Of a stretch of 64,000 bases of DNA, positions 10,870 to 22,703 are shown piece after piece; the first letter of the stretch is position 1, and every line of letters starts with the position of its first letter. The stretch is taken from the NCBI GenBank assembly GCA_029204225.1, contig CM055093.1, positions 29,399,777 to 29,463,776 of the forward strand, in the 5' to 3' direction. Made by a program: the position numbers and the translations under genes. The notes beneath the pieces were generated by a model. It was not told the DNA's origin. It searched no databases and was given only the letters and a program-made list of their open reading frames with translations. The stretch is from Diphasiastrum complanatum (lineage: Eukaryota > Streptophyta > Lycopodiopsida > Lycopodiales > Lycopodiaceae).

Positions 10870-11250
10870 GTGACCTGTAGAGTCAACAATGACTCTTTTT
10901 TCATTGTTGTTGAAGGTTATTTTACTATGTTTCCAATCTCAGATGACACCTACCATTTGTAGCCAAGGTGTGCCAAGAAGGAATTTATATGTTTGTGCAT
11001 CATCGGGTAGATCTAGGATGACACAATCTATGGTAAACTTGACTCCTACAATACGGACTGGTATATTCGATAAGTGACCTGCAGGCCAGTGACTCGTTGA
11101 TCGACCATGCGTAGTTTGTATCGTGGCAGATCTAAGCGGTTGAAACCCCTATGACTTTGCTAGTGACAAACCCATTACATTAATGTTTGATCCACTATCG
11201 AGGATAGTGGATACTATGGGATAATCTTTTTAATGCATAGGTAAGGTGAT
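10870..11250 (-). pseudogene. Gypsy retropepsin-like segment
   Basis: The minus strand encodes ILDSGSNINVMG, an aspartic protease active-site loop (D-S-G), followed by FNRLDLPRYKLRMVDQR and then FLLGTPWLQMVG. The last fits the conserved (L)LGRPWL motif at the end of retropepsin domains in plant gypsy elements. The frame carries stops, so no functional enzyme is expected. Confidence 0.6.
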
Positions 11251-11568
11251 GCTAGTCCCCTTAGCAACACCAATATTCATCAGATTCATAGAAATCTGAG
11301 GAATTTCTTGAATCTTGTCTGGTTCTCACTGTTCATCTTGGACATTGGGCAGCTGAAAACTTCTATGGATATAGCTTTGAAGACCGATGAATGATTTCAT
11401 GGCACTATCAAATGACATGGTGATATGAGCTTGCAGAAGTTCAGAGAAAACTTCAAGTCCCTCTAGGGGTTGCCCTTTTGTGAGAATCAGAGCAAATAAC
11501 AGACATTCTATTTTATGTTCCTCTTACAATAGCTCATCTCAGATTTTGTTGTATCGTCGTTGTTCCAC

Positions 11569-13292
11569 TCATGGGTCGGGATAGTCTCGTGGTAATGTGG
11601 AAGTTGTCAAAGAGCTTCCTGTATTGTCAGCAAGTTTTTCTAGATTTTTGTGCTGATGTTGAGCTTGGCGTTGAGCTCGAGTGAAAACCCAAATAGGTTC
11701 TGAACAGACATGTTGTGTGGGTAGGGTCATGTTTGGTTGTTTGAGGCAATCATTGAAGCTGTGTTTTTGAACACACTCCGGACATTCGACATGGTATTGG
11801 TTTTTGACTTTACAATCAACCATGAAATGTCCCATTTCGCCACAGTAGGAGCATAAGGGATCCTCCTGATATTGTGCGTAACTACCAGAAGTGGATGTGG
11901 TATCGGCATGGTATGATGGATCATAGGAGCTATTGACAAAATTGGTTTGAATGAGTTCTTTATGGAGTCAATGTTTTGGAGCTCCTATGTTAGGGTCTCC
12001 CATTGAGGTGGGCCTAATGGTGCTAGTTGAGGTAGATATGGCTATTTTTGTTGTTTAGGGAGCTCTTGGATTTGAACTAGTGGATTGTTTCGTGGAGGAT
12101 ATTGATTTTGTGGGTTTCGTGAAACAAATTGAGCTCTAGAAGGCTGGTATTGTCTTCATGGTTAGTTGTGAGGCTGTTATCATGGATTGTAGTAGCTGTA
12201 GAAAGATGAATGGCCCATGAAATTTCACAATTAATCAACGAGTTGTCTGGGATTGGTTGATAAGATGGACATTTATTGCCAGTATGTGCACCTCTGCAAT
12301 GAGGGCACCAAGTGTTGTCGCGTCTATGATGTGCTTGGCCAGTGGGTAGCTGACCTAGCTTGGCATGGAACTTTGTATAGACTTCAAGGTGTTTTGAAAC
12401 TCTTTTGTGAGTTTCAACATCTGTTGTTGGTGTTGCTAGTGAAGGAACTCCATCTGAGATTTTCAAAGCTGATCTCAAGTGTCCCCAGTCGGCTTGGATT
12501 CATGGATAGCATGGTGTGCTCTTCGTTCTCTAGGTTCATCAACATCTGATCCTTCGTCTTCTTCATGGATGGCATCAAACATGGCTGCCTTTAAGGACGT
12601 TTGCTCATCGTTAGATCTGAACTCATGTCTAACCCATCTGGGAAGTTCAACTAGAAACCAGATGATGAGCATCGATTCTGTGGGTTGTTCTTTTACCCGA
12701 CTCTTTAAACGTTTGAATCATTCAATATAGTCATGTACTTTTTCATCATTTGCCATGTTGATGTTACTCAATTTGACAAAGGGACTTTCTATCAAACAAA
12801 ACGGTTTGAGTCACTTGATGAAGGATTATTTTAAAATGGACCAATCAAGTTTATCTTCATGATCCAGGTTGACTATTCATGTACTCGACCTATCATGGTC
12901 ATCGAGAAAAGTTGGACCATGGATTCTGGAGGTGTCTCACCATATACATCGCAAGCATTCTCAAATACTTGTAGATATCACTGAAGGTCCGAGTTTCCAT
13001 CATACTTAGGAAGATCTAGCTTTGGTGTATGTTTTTTAGTACGAGGTCCGTGGTTGGAAAAAACCTCATTTAGGTGAGCTCTTGCGTGAGAAGACTCGAC
13101 AACATGAAAATGTGGTCGGTCATATGCAATTTTGGCTCCAATAGATTTCCGTCTTTCAAAGGGGTTCGTGGATGGCTCATGGACTTGTGATTTCATGCAA
13201 GAGTACCGACTGTATCTGGTTTGCTCAGTTGAAGGTGACACCGTCTCGGGTGAATAGTCTTCTATGGAATTGGGATCGTAATGACGATCCAC
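11569..13292 (-). pseudogene. Broken gypsy-type gag with two zinc-binding clusters
   Basis: Homologous to the gag at 26087: both contain EPSTN(P/S)F, TPKLDLPK(Y/F)DG(N/S)SD and an acidic EEDEGS(D/N)(V/I)D(E) segment. The copy A start codon position reads GTG instead of ATG. Downstream frames contain a Cys/His cluster WCPHCRGAHTGNKCPSY (about 12190), then a CCHC knuckle CSYCGEMGHFMVDC (about 11860-11820) followed by a second Cys-rich CPECVQKHSFNDC. Gag packages element RNA, and the knuckles bind it. Several frameshifts separate the pieces. Confidence 0.65.
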
Positions 13293-13514
13293 GTGGAAGG
13301 TCTAGACTATTCTGGTGGTGTTGCGTTAGGTATTTTTTTTCTTTTCAAGAAGACTCTAGATTTAAAATAGGGTAAGGTACAATGCTCAGAGTATTGTGAC
13401 TGGTGTGTAACCAAATTGCACAGTATCCAAGTGAGTGGTAGTGCAAAAGAACTTGGTTGATATCTATGGCAATTGGCTAGGGTACAAGTCTAGTCAAAGA
13501 CTGAGTTGACTTTC

Positions 13515-14310
13515 AAGTAGGTGCTCGGCTCGGTCGAGATGTCAAGGCCTAAGGCTCGGTCGAGATTGGATGTCAGGACTCGATCGAGATTTGATATTAG
13601 GACTCGGGCAAGATTGGAGCTTAAGACTCGGTGGAGATGTCAATGCAATGACTCAGTTGAGATGTCAATGCGATGACTCAGTTGAGATGTCAATGCAATG
13701 ACTCGGTTGAGACTAGAAAAGTGGACTCTGCCGAGATTGGAGCTTAAGACTTGGTGGAGATGTCAATGCAATGATTTAGTTGTGATGTCAATGCAATGAC
13801 TCAGTTGAGATGTCAAAGCAATGACTCGGTTGAGACTAGAAATGTGGACTCTGCCGAGATGACACTGCAAGGACGGTTGAGATTTAATAAGTCGACTCGG
13901 TCTGGGCCAAGACTGGATTGTGTTGTCAATTTGCTTGAGATATAGTGCCAGGACTCAGTCGAGACGTGAAGTCAAGACTTGGTCGAGATGTTAGAGCAAG
14001 AGTCAATTGAGATTTCAAGTACAGGGCTCGATCAAGATCAGATTGAGAAGGCTCGGACTAAGAAGACTCAGACTAAGAATGCTCGGTCGAGATCAAATTG
14101 AGAAGGCTTGATCGAGATCGTGGACTGAGAAAACTTGGTCAAGATCGGGGACTGAGAAGACTCGATCGAGATCCAGGGACTGAGAAGACTCGGTTGAGAT
14201 CTGAAGGATAGGACTTAGTTGAGATGAGATATTCAAGACTCGATCAAGGTGTCAAATCAAGACTCGATCAAGAGTGGATTGTCAAGATCTGATCGAGATG
14301 TGAGTTGCAG
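13515..14310 (-). repeat. CTCGGTCGAGAT minisatellite in the gypsy leader
   Basis: About 30 degenerate units of roughly 25 bp, each centred on (G/A)ACTCGGTCGAGATGTCAA, fill nearly 800 bp between the LTR fragment and gag of copy A. The core CTCGRTCGAG is a near or perfect palindrome. A higher-order period of about 123 bp is visible: GGAGCTTAAGACTYGGTGGAGATG starts at 13616 and again at 13739. Related but shorter arrays lie at the same position in copies B and C. Confidence 0.85.
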
Positions 14311-14312
14311 AA

Positions 14313-14660
14313 ATGTAAAACAAGAAAGCAAGAAACTAACTAACAAGCATTTTAAGTGCAAAGATCAAGAAATACCCATTTCTTGTCTTGAACTTCTCAA
14401 GAACATCAAGGACTGAAGAGTAGAAATTTATGCAGATTTATGCCACTGCCTCATCTTTTCTAGTTTAGTTGAAGCTCAATTTTAATCTAGAACAAGAAAG
14501 CAAGAAATTAATCCACTCTACTTCCACAAAACATAATTAAAAACAAGAAATCTACTCTAATTTCATAGCTACATTAAAGTATGAAAGCAAGATCATGAAA
14601 GCTTCACTCATAAACACCAACATGATCATGGAGCTAGAAAGAAGACTCAAAAACATATCA
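14313..14660 (-). repeat. Partial gypsy LTR, minus strand (copy A)
   Basis: This is the reverse complement of about 16975-17325: GAAACTAACTAACAAGCAT, AAGAAATACCCATTTCTTG and CATGATCATGGAGCTAGAAAG are shared in inverted order. It represents the 3' part of an LTR preceding the copy A leader. The 5' part of this LTR is missing, and the sequence switches at about 14660 to internal DNA of copy D. Confidence 0.7.
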
Positions 14661-15442
14661 AAGAAAAAGAGGAGAAGAAAATCTCAATAATGGAGCTCCA
14701 AGCCACCATGGCCAATCAAGCCGAAGAGCTAAACAAGATTCAGCATCAACTTAAGCAACAGATATCTAGATCGACCAAACTCAAGATGGATCATCTGGTG
14801 TGATGAAGGCTGATACCCCTCCCAAGAAGCCAGAAGAAATCTAGATTCAGGCCCCTCAAGCCTCATCAATAAGGATGGCAAAATATATCAGGCTGATCCA
14901 AGAGAGGGAGGCAAATAAGAAAACCTTTCAACATGCTGTGGCGAAATAGGAGAAGGTCATTCTAGAGTTCCAAAAGCAACTGGAAGAAGTGACAAAGGCC
15001 CTGCAACAGGTTTTGGACAAAGTGAGCCAACTATGGAACACGACGTGCAAGGCCCAAGCAAAAATTTCTGATAATAAGCCAAGGGACAATGACGGAGATG
15101 ACGGAGTGGCCGGATACGATAGGCACTTTCACCAGTTGGTGGGCGATAGTTCAAGATCGGACGACAAAAGGACTGAAGTTGTCTCTGGGAGTTTCTCTGC
15201 CCCCTCCCTAGCTATAAAACTTATTATTATTCTACTTTTGATTTCTCCCAAACATTCATAGCCACGTATCTTGTTCCCCTACATCATCCTCTCATCCCCC
15301 TCTAACTCGACTTCTGAGACCACACCAAGGGCCTCCCGAGACGTACAAAGCTCGACGGGACGAGTTCATAAAACAACTTAGTTCCCTCAACACCATCTAC
15401 AACCTTATTGAGAATCCCATTCTTGGTAAACCCGCCACTCTC

Positions 15443-15880
15443 ATGCCATCTTTGCCAGAAGATTTTCACCACGACCTGTTGGTTCCGACGCGGTTGAAGC
15501 TGTGCCCTCATCAAGTGAAAGGGCAAAGGGCCAGGAAAGGAGATACAGGTGCCAAGGCATTGGATGAATATCTGGCAAGGCCGCAACAGAAGCCAAAGGC
15601 AGCCCCACCAATCGAGCCAAGACCCCAGACGGTCGATACACATGAATCAGAAAAGTTCGAGAGAAAATATTCCACAAGCATGAGGGGCAGAAAGGATGAC
15701 CTCGACCAGAGCCAATATTCCATGAGGGCTAAAATGATTGCCGCTTTGCAGCCACAACTAGAGTGGAAAAATAAAGTCCTTAACGATAGGCTGCACGAGT
15801 ATTTAAGGGCACCATCTTGGAAGAGGGTTGACCCCTTCTACATGCCAATCAAAAGAAAAAACCCATGGCCAACGAAATGA
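15443..15880 (+). pseudogene. Internal ORF of gypsy copy D, no recognised domain
   Basis: A 145-codon ATG frame encodes a basic, proline-rich protein (starts MPSLPEDFHHDL, ends KRKNPWPTK) with no protease, RT or integrase motif. Upstream frames (14700-15260) are Lys/Gln-rich and coiled-coil-like (NQAEELNKIQHQLKQQ) and resemble the Glu/Lys-rich region near 28790-28900 in copy C. The whole segment contains many stops. Confidence 0.35.
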
Positions 15881-16546
15881 CCACAAAGTGAATCGGTCGA
15901 CTCGTTGGTCATTCCAGAGGTTTCAAAAAGCTCATCGATCAATGACTTGAGGCTGCAGTTGCTGGATTTTGGCTAGAAATATAAGTCCAGTGCTGACTTA
16001 TGTGTACGAGAAAGCATTGAGTATTGCAAATCCATAGATTTCCTCATGATTCAAGAGTGCTTTTGGGATCGATGCCTAGATTCTATTAAGATCAATCCCA
16101 ATATAGCCCTGCAGTCAGGAGAAGACCACCAAATAGTTTCCTGACTCTATTATAAAGCGGCGTTCATGTCTTCATGTTATGTCATGATGACAGAAGACTG
16201 GCAAGAGTTCGGCTTCATCCAGAAAGTACGAGACTACATGGGGTTACTATCATTGGAAATGAGTTATGTTTCCAAGTATTTGAAGCCCTGGGAAGGAAAA
16301 TGAGTATGAGAAAACAATCCGTGAAGCGGCAAGACAAGCAGGACTCACAAGACATTCTCAAACGAGTAGGAATGTAAAAGGCCATTGAGAGATCTCAGTT
16401 TTGTGAAACAATTTTGTAGCAAATAAGCACCCGTTTGACATAAGCAAATGTGAAATCTATTCTTTTCCAAGCACCGATGCGGAAGCAGAAGTAGCATTAT
16501 TCCATACATGTTGTAGTGGGTCCTATAACAGATTACGAGAGGATAA

Positions 16547-17335
16547 TGTTGGCTGATTCTATGGAATTTCCAAGATGTTGGGCAAAGCTATTCTAAGATC
16601 ACCTCTCACCTTAGATCGAGGAGGTCTCTAAGTAGAAGAGAAGGATGAAAAATGAGAGCCGAGAAAAGCTATCTAGGACAACAATTAGAAATCTTGTGAG
16701 CCTCATGGTGAATCCCAAGTGAAGGAATGACCATGTAGGAGCTAGTATTTGTAAAAAAATTTGTAGACCTCTCTTAAAGAGAGTAGAGTGAGTCACCTTT
16801 TGATGGCGACCTCTAGTGGAGGAACTAATTCCACTTGTAATTTGCTAAATTGTGGAATTGCCACTTAGGCTCCACCTAGGTAGCTCATTTGCTTATTTAA
16901 GTGCCCCCCTATCTTGTGAGGGAGCTTTTGTTGTAATGCTCTTGCTCTTGATTTAATGAGAAAGATCTTCCACGAGTTTTGAGCCTTCTCTCTAGCTCCA
17001 TGATAATGTTGGTGTTCTTGAGTGAAGCTTTCATGACCTTGCTTTCATAATTTAATGTAGTTGTGGAGTTAAAGTAGATTTCTTGTTTTTCATTATGTTC
17101 TGTGAAGGTATAGTGGATTAATTTTTTGCTTTCTTGCTCTAGATTATAATCAAGCTTCAAGTAAACTAGATAGGCTGAGGTAGTGGCATAGATCTTGCAT
17201 ACATTTCTACTCTTCGGTCTTTGATGTTCTTGAGAAGTTCAAGAATCAAGAAATGGGTATTTCTTGATCCTTGCACTTGGAATGCTTGTTAGTTAGTTTC
17301 TTGCTTTCTTGTTTTACATTTCAGCTTGATGCTTT
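16547..17335 (+). repeat. Gypsy LTR of copy D
   Basis: Starts TGTTGGCTGATTC after a purine tract. The 3' limit is set near TTCTTGTTTTACA, where homology to the inverted LTR at 14313 ends. About 350 bp after it (17336-17682) no gene was seen, although some resemblance to 38650-38900 suggests that LTR or leader sequence may continue. Confidence 0.65.
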
Positions 17336-17682
17336 AGATTAATATGAGATTCTTGAATGGTTTCCAAGTTGTTTTATAGTAGATAGAAGTTAGATCTATT
17401 TGGAGTTCATCTGAGTTGTGTGCTGATCTTTAGATGAATGTTCTTGATTTGCATGTTTCTTGATTTGTGAGTGCTTCAGGATTGTGAACCTACTTGAAAA
17501 TCCATTGACAGGCTGGATTTAAATACATACTACAATGCGAATTAGACATTTCTGTCTGATCTGGGCAATGTATTAAGAAGATAATAATCCAAATGCCCAA
17601 TAGCCTAGAAATGGGTAGAAACAACCCGCAATTACAGAAAGAAACGCATAGCAATGTTTCACAGATCCTCAGTGATAGAATC

Positions 17683-18401
17683 TGTGAACAATCACATTTG
17701 ATCTTGTTGTGTTGCTGGCCTCTCCTCCAAACCTGAAATTTGGGATTACCATTTGATCTTGTTGTGTTGCTAGCCTCTCCTCCAAATCTATTAAAGATCT
17801 TTGGTTACAAAACAAGCTACTCCACCAATCTTGCCAATGTAGAAAAATCAGCATCTACACACAAAATAGAATGCAAAATCTAATAGAACTTGATCAAACA
17901 TGAATCAAAACATAAATAGAAGCTATTTTCCATACATTAACAATAACCTATTGTATTTCACACGTGTGAACTAAAAAATAACAAATATATATCCTTCTAC
18001 ACATAGAATTGCAAGATATCACAAGTATAGTGCACCAATGGATAGTAGAACCCAAGAGAACCATGTATAAGCATGAAATGAGATAGATAAGAGAGAAGAT
18101 ATGCTTCTCCACGAGTTATTTCCTTTTATAATAGGTCCAAATCCTATTTGGCCACTTGGCTTTTCCTCCAAAATGTAAATTCTACTATTTTTGGGTCTAG
18201 ATTCAATGTACCCGACATTTAAATTTGAATCTACTCAAAGACGACTTTTAACTTTCCCACACTTTACAAAAGTGTTTATTCAAATTAAAGTTAGAATAAT
18301 TAACTTTGACAAGTCAAACTCTAAGTCTAATATAAAGTTGGCCTCAATTTGCCAAATATAGAAATGTAGTAAATATGATTAATCTAGTTGAATTTCTCAC
18401 A
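17683..18401 (-). repeat. Copia LTR, minus strand, 3' of a truncated RT
   Basis: On the minus strand it begins TGTGAGAAATTCAAC at 18401, contains a CTATTATAAAAGG TATA-type box (about 18125-18140) followed by an unexpanded CT-rich stretch, and ends near TTCACA at 17683. It matches LTRs at 20325-20871 and 31819-32538. It carries an internal 38 bp direct duplication (17691-17729 and 17749-17786, CATTTGATCTTGTTGTGTTG). RT sequence stops exactly where it begins. Confidence 0.75.
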
Positions 18402-20324
18402 ATTTACATAGATTAAAAGAATAGTAACATAATTTCCAAAAAATCTAAAATATATTGAATGATTATACTCACTCATAACAAAGTTTTGAGAGAGTAAAAA
18501 TGTGTTAAGCTTAGCATACCAACTCCTTGGTGCTTGCTTAAGCCCATACAAACTCTTTTGGAGAAAACAAACATGATTAGGCATGCCGTGTGAGATGTAG
18601 CCCTTGGGTCATGTACACTTCCTCCTCAAGATCACCATTCAAGAATTCATTAGATATGTCCAATTGCCATAGATCCCAACCAAAAAGAGCTGCTAGAGAG
18701 ATGATGACCCAAATGCTTACATTCTTGCCACAGGTGCAAAGGTTTCATCATAGTCAATACCATGTTCTTGTGCATATCCTTTAGCCACCAATCTTACCGT
18801 ATTCTTATTGATTGATCCATCTTGGTTTGTATTCACTTTGAAGATCCGCTTGCATCCAATAACTTTCTTGTCCTTAGGTAGTTCCACCAACCTCCATGCA
18901 TTGTTGCCCATAAGAGCTTGATACTCAAGATCCATTGCTTGGATCTAGTACTCTTTTTGTATTGCCTCATCTACACATGTAGGTTCATCAAAATAGGTTA
19001 GGAAAGCATAGTTTGTACCTCCAACAACTTGCTTACCTTTCTCATCATATGTGAGTCTTGAAGGTGTTTGCCTTTGCCTTGATGTCATCCTCGGCTTTTG
19101 ACTTGATGAAGGCCCTTCATCAACATCATCCAAAGTAACATCCATGTCATCAACATCAAGAATGTTAGATCCATCCACAACATCATTACTTGAAGACACC
19201 TTGGAAATATTTCCCCCATCAAAAATGACATCTCTTCCAATGACCACTTTATTAGTAGAAGGCATGTAAACCTTGTAGGCTTTACTCACCTCACTATAGC
19301 CAACAAATATACCTTTCCTTGAAGATGGATCCTCCTTTGTCCTATCATAAAGTGTTATGTTGATATAGCAAGTGCATCCAAAAGTTCTAAAAAACTTAAC
19401 ACTCGGCCTTCTTCCAAATAACATTTCAAAAGGGGTTTTTCCATCCAATAAAGCACTTGGCCACCTATTGCATAGAAAGTTAGCACACAACAAGGCTTGA
19501 TCCAAAAATGGTTTTGGAAGATTAACACCTTCACACAAGGTTCTATTCTTCCTCTTGGCCACTCCATTTTTTCTGATGTTCTTGGACTTGTGTACTCTCT
19601 CTTGATCTCATGCTCGTCAAAAAAAGCCTTAAACTTGGTAGAGATATACTCACCACCATTGTTACTCCTCAATCACTTGATCTTTGTAGAGAATTTGGCC
19701 TCCCTTGCAATCTTGAACTTGACAAAAACATCATACACTTCATCTTTGCTCTTTAGCAGATATACCCAACAAAATTTACTAAAATCATCAATGAAAGTTA
19801 CATACATCTTAGCTCTTCCATTGCTAATAGTAGTAACACCATGAATATCTGAATGTACAACTTGAAAAGGCATAGTAGATTTAGATGTAGATCTAGTATA
19901 AGGCAACCTATGTGACTTTGAAAAAGCACAAGACTTGCTTTCTTGCCATTACCTCCAATGACTTGAAGTTGAGATTCCCCATCCTCTTCTGCCAAACCTC
20001 TTGAATTGACATTTGCTCTCTTGCCACACATCTAACTTGGTTAGCAATAACACAAGCATCTAGTTTGAATAACTTCCCTTGCCTTTTATCTTTTGCAATC
20101 ACAATATCTTTTTTCTTGATCAAGCATGTATCACCATATACCCTTGATTAGCATTTGGCTAACACTAAGTAAGTTCTTAGTAATGGAAGGTATAAACAAA
20201 ACATTGATTTTCAAATGAACATTCCTATTTTTAGAGGGAGAAATAGGAATTTTTCTAATCCCTTTGATTGCACACTCACCATCATTGGCCGTGTAGATCA
20301 CCCTCTTGCCATCTTCGTGAAAGA
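18402..20324 (-). pseudogene. Broken copia pol: protease end, integrase, partial RT
   Basis: Minus-strand frames give, in order: a protease flank (DGKRVIYTANDGEC), GAG-pre-integrase (KLDACVIANQV), an integrase core with its catalytic aspartates in VVHSDIHG and VTFIDDFSKF and a damaged C-terminal catalytic area, then KRKNRTLCEG...TPFEMLFGRRPS and FGCTCYI...GIFVGYS. Next come a linker, RT beginning ([14 protein letters not shown]), [18 protein letters not shown], and SLYGLKQAPRSWY. RT ends at LLIYV, one residue before the catalytic Asp pair, where the LTR starts. Several frameshifts and stops are present, so it is inactive. Confidence 0.8.
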
Positions 20325-20871
<547 letters not shown>

Positions 20872-21550
20872 GTTAGCAATAACACAAGCATCTAGTTTTA
20901 ACAAATTCCCTTGCCTTTTACCTTTTGCAATCAAGATATCCTTCCTTTTGATCATACAAGCATCTCCATCAAACTCAACTTTGAGGCCTTTACTTAGAAA
21001 TTGACTCACACAAAGTAAATTCTTGGTAATAGATGGAATGAACAAAACATCTTCCAAATGGACATTCCTATTTGGAGAGAGAGAAATAGGAATTGTGCCA
21101 ATCCCTTTGATTGCACACTTGGCCGTGTAGATCACCCTCTTGTCATCTCCATATGCCAACAAAGAAGTGAAGTACTCTTTGTGAAAATTCATGTTTGAAC
21201 TTGCTCCACTATCAATCCACCATGGATCTAGATCTCCATCATTAGCAAGAATACACGAAGACATCACAAAAGCATCATCATTTGCATCTTGAACATCCAA
21301 ACCATCCTCATCAAGAGTAAGATTACCTTGTTTGTCTCCTTGATCTCTCTTCTTCTTGTAGCACTCACTTGCAAAGTGTCCTTTGATGCCACAATAGAAG
21401 CACTTGAGCTTTGATCTATCCTTATTTTTGCCATTTGAAGAAGTATCTACTTGATCTTGCCCTTTAGACTATTTACTTTTGCTTTTGCCCTTGAATTTGC
21501 CCTTGATGAACATAGCCTCCTCTCCAACTTGAGATGTTGATGAAGATCCA
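20872..21550 (-). pseudogene. Copia gag C-terminus and protease fragment
   Basis: Minus-strand sequence encodes a CCHC knuckle (CFYCGIKGHFASECY near 21400), an acidic linker, and a protease start WWIDSGASSNMNFHKEY with the catalytic DSGAS motif. Flank phrases VLFIPSITKNLL and LLKLDACVIANQ follow. It then joins the truncated LTR at 20871. N-terminal gag is missing, and upstream the sequence switches at about 21550 to a gypsy leader. Confidence 0.75.
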
Positions 21551-21960
21551 CCTCACCTTATGTGCCATCTCGATTGGACCAGACTCACATTCCAAAAACT
21601 TGACCGACTCACCTTACGTGCCATCTCGACCGGACCAGACTCACATTCCAAAAACTTGACCAACTCACCTTACATGCCATCTCGACCAGACTGGACTCAC
21701 ATTCAAAAAAATCTCAACCGGAGTCAGGGCTTGATCAAATCTTGATCGAGTCAGGGCTTGATCAAATCTTGACCGAGTTAGGACGTGATCAACTCTCGAC
21801 TGAGTCAAGAACCATCAAATCTCGATCAAGTCATGGTTTGATAAACTCTAGACCGGATTGCTTCAATTCCATCTCGATCGGACCAGACCCACTCCCCCAC
21901 ATAAATTTTTCGACCGAGCTTTTTGATTCCAATTTTGACTGAACCTCCATCCTGCCCGAG
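21551..21960 (+). repeat. Minisatellite leader of gypsy copy B
   Basis: Tandem units include CACCTTAYGTGCCATCTCGACCGGACCAGACTCACATTCCAAAAACTTGACC (three copies, about 21545-21700) and then GAGTCAGGGCTTGATCAAATCTTGACC (about 21720-21840). Cores such as CTCGACCGGA and CTTGATCGAGTCA match the CTCGACCGA theme of the arrays at 13.5 and 25.7 kb. The array lies about 190 bp upstream of gag, the same arrangement as in copies A and C. Confidence 0.75.
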
Positions 21961-22143
21961 CCCATACCTCAAAAAAGAAAAACAAAAAAAAAAAGTCATA
22001 AACACCAAAAAAACCAAATCACATCACTTATACCAATAGAAAGCCCTTTTGATATTGAGTCTCCCCTTTGACTTATCTACTAGCCAAAAAACAAAAAACA
22101 AAACAAAAAATCCATACAAAAATAAAACTCAAGATCTTACCCA

Positions 22144-22485
22144 ATGGAACACCATAATGATTCCCATACCACAGAAGACTATCCACCCGACATGGTGTCA
22201 CCTATGTCTGACAAAATCCGACGTCATAGGTTCTCCTGAATGAAATCACACATACACGAGCCATCCACAAACCCATTTGAGAGCCGAGAATCTGATAGAT
22301 CCGAGTCTTCAAGATACCGAGCCCATTTTCATAGTGTTGAATCCTCACAGGCCATAATACACCTAAATGGAGCTTTTACTACCTACAAAATTCATATTGA
22401 AAAGCGAACACCCAAGTCGAATCTACCCAAGTTTGATGGTAGTTCAGACCCTCAAAGATTCCTACAAATATTTGAGAATTCATGA
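22144..22485 (+). pseudogene. Gypsy gag N-terminal fragment (copy B)
   Basis: The ATG at 22144 begins MEHHNDSHTTEDYPPD, aligned with MDQQNDPQVPDDYPYE in copy C. A TGA occurs at 22237 where copy C has an Arg codon, consistent with CGA to TGA. It continues HEPSTNPFE...LPKFDGSSDPQRFLQIFEN and hits a stop after a frameshift at 22483. The remainder of gag is absent. Confidence 0.75.
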
Positions 22486-22689
22486 CGTTTATGGTGAAAC
22501 ATCTAACGAAGCCAAGAGCACCTCTTATCTTAGACCGAGGAGCTCTCTGTTGTGTGCATTACAAGTGGAAATGCATAATTTGCCATCTATGCCAAATTTA
22601 TTCCTATCAACATCCTACACCTAGGTGCTTGATGTAAAAAACATAAGACCCCTATATCTAACATATATAATCTTTTTCAATTCTTCACA
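22486..22689. other. Junction patchwork: gypsy LTR scrap and copia 3' LTR start
   Basis: 22505-22545 contains GAGCACCTCTTATCTTAGACCGAGGAG, close to the gypsy LTR phrase at 29738. On the minus strand a copia 3' LTR starts TGTGAAGAATTG at 22689, directly after the purine tract AGGAGGAG. Its downstream extent cannot be fixed because no second LTR of this copy is present. Confidence 0.5.
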
Positions 22690-22703
22690 CTCCTCCTAAA
22701 AAA

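Larger units (their letters stand above)
10495..14660 (-). mobile_element. Gypsy-type element copy A (gag-protease, no RT seen), minus strand
   Basis: Read on the minus strand the order is: partial LTR (14660 to 14313), a minisatellite leader (14310 to about 13515), gag (13292 downward), zinc knuckles (about 12150 and 11860), a retropepsin region (about 11250-10870), then loss of homology at the GGTAC repeat array. No RT, RNase H or integrase motif was found. The same gag family appears at 22.1 and 26.1 kb. Many frameshifts and stops show that it is inactive. Confidence 0.7.
14661..17335 (+). mobile_element. Gypsy-type element copy D: 3' internal region plus LTR
   Basis: Plus-strand internal sequence (14661-16546) ends in a purine-rich GATTACGAGAGGATAA directly before an LTR that starts TGTTGGCTGATTC at 16547. 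The LTR matches 29691 onward and 40074 downward in the phrases CACCTCTCACCTTAGA(T/C)CGAGGAGGTCT, GCCTCATGGTGAATCCC, GGAATGACCATGTAGGA and CACCTTTTGATGG(C/T)GAC. It lies head-to-head with copy A, so the two LTR pieces form an inverted repeat around 14.66-16.97 kb. Confidence 0.75.

Noticed and set aside
14661-16546. Possible host gene with Lys/Gln-rich coiled coil
   Set aside because: It lies directly before a polypurine tract and gypsy LTR and resembles the internal region of copy C, so it is transposon sequence.
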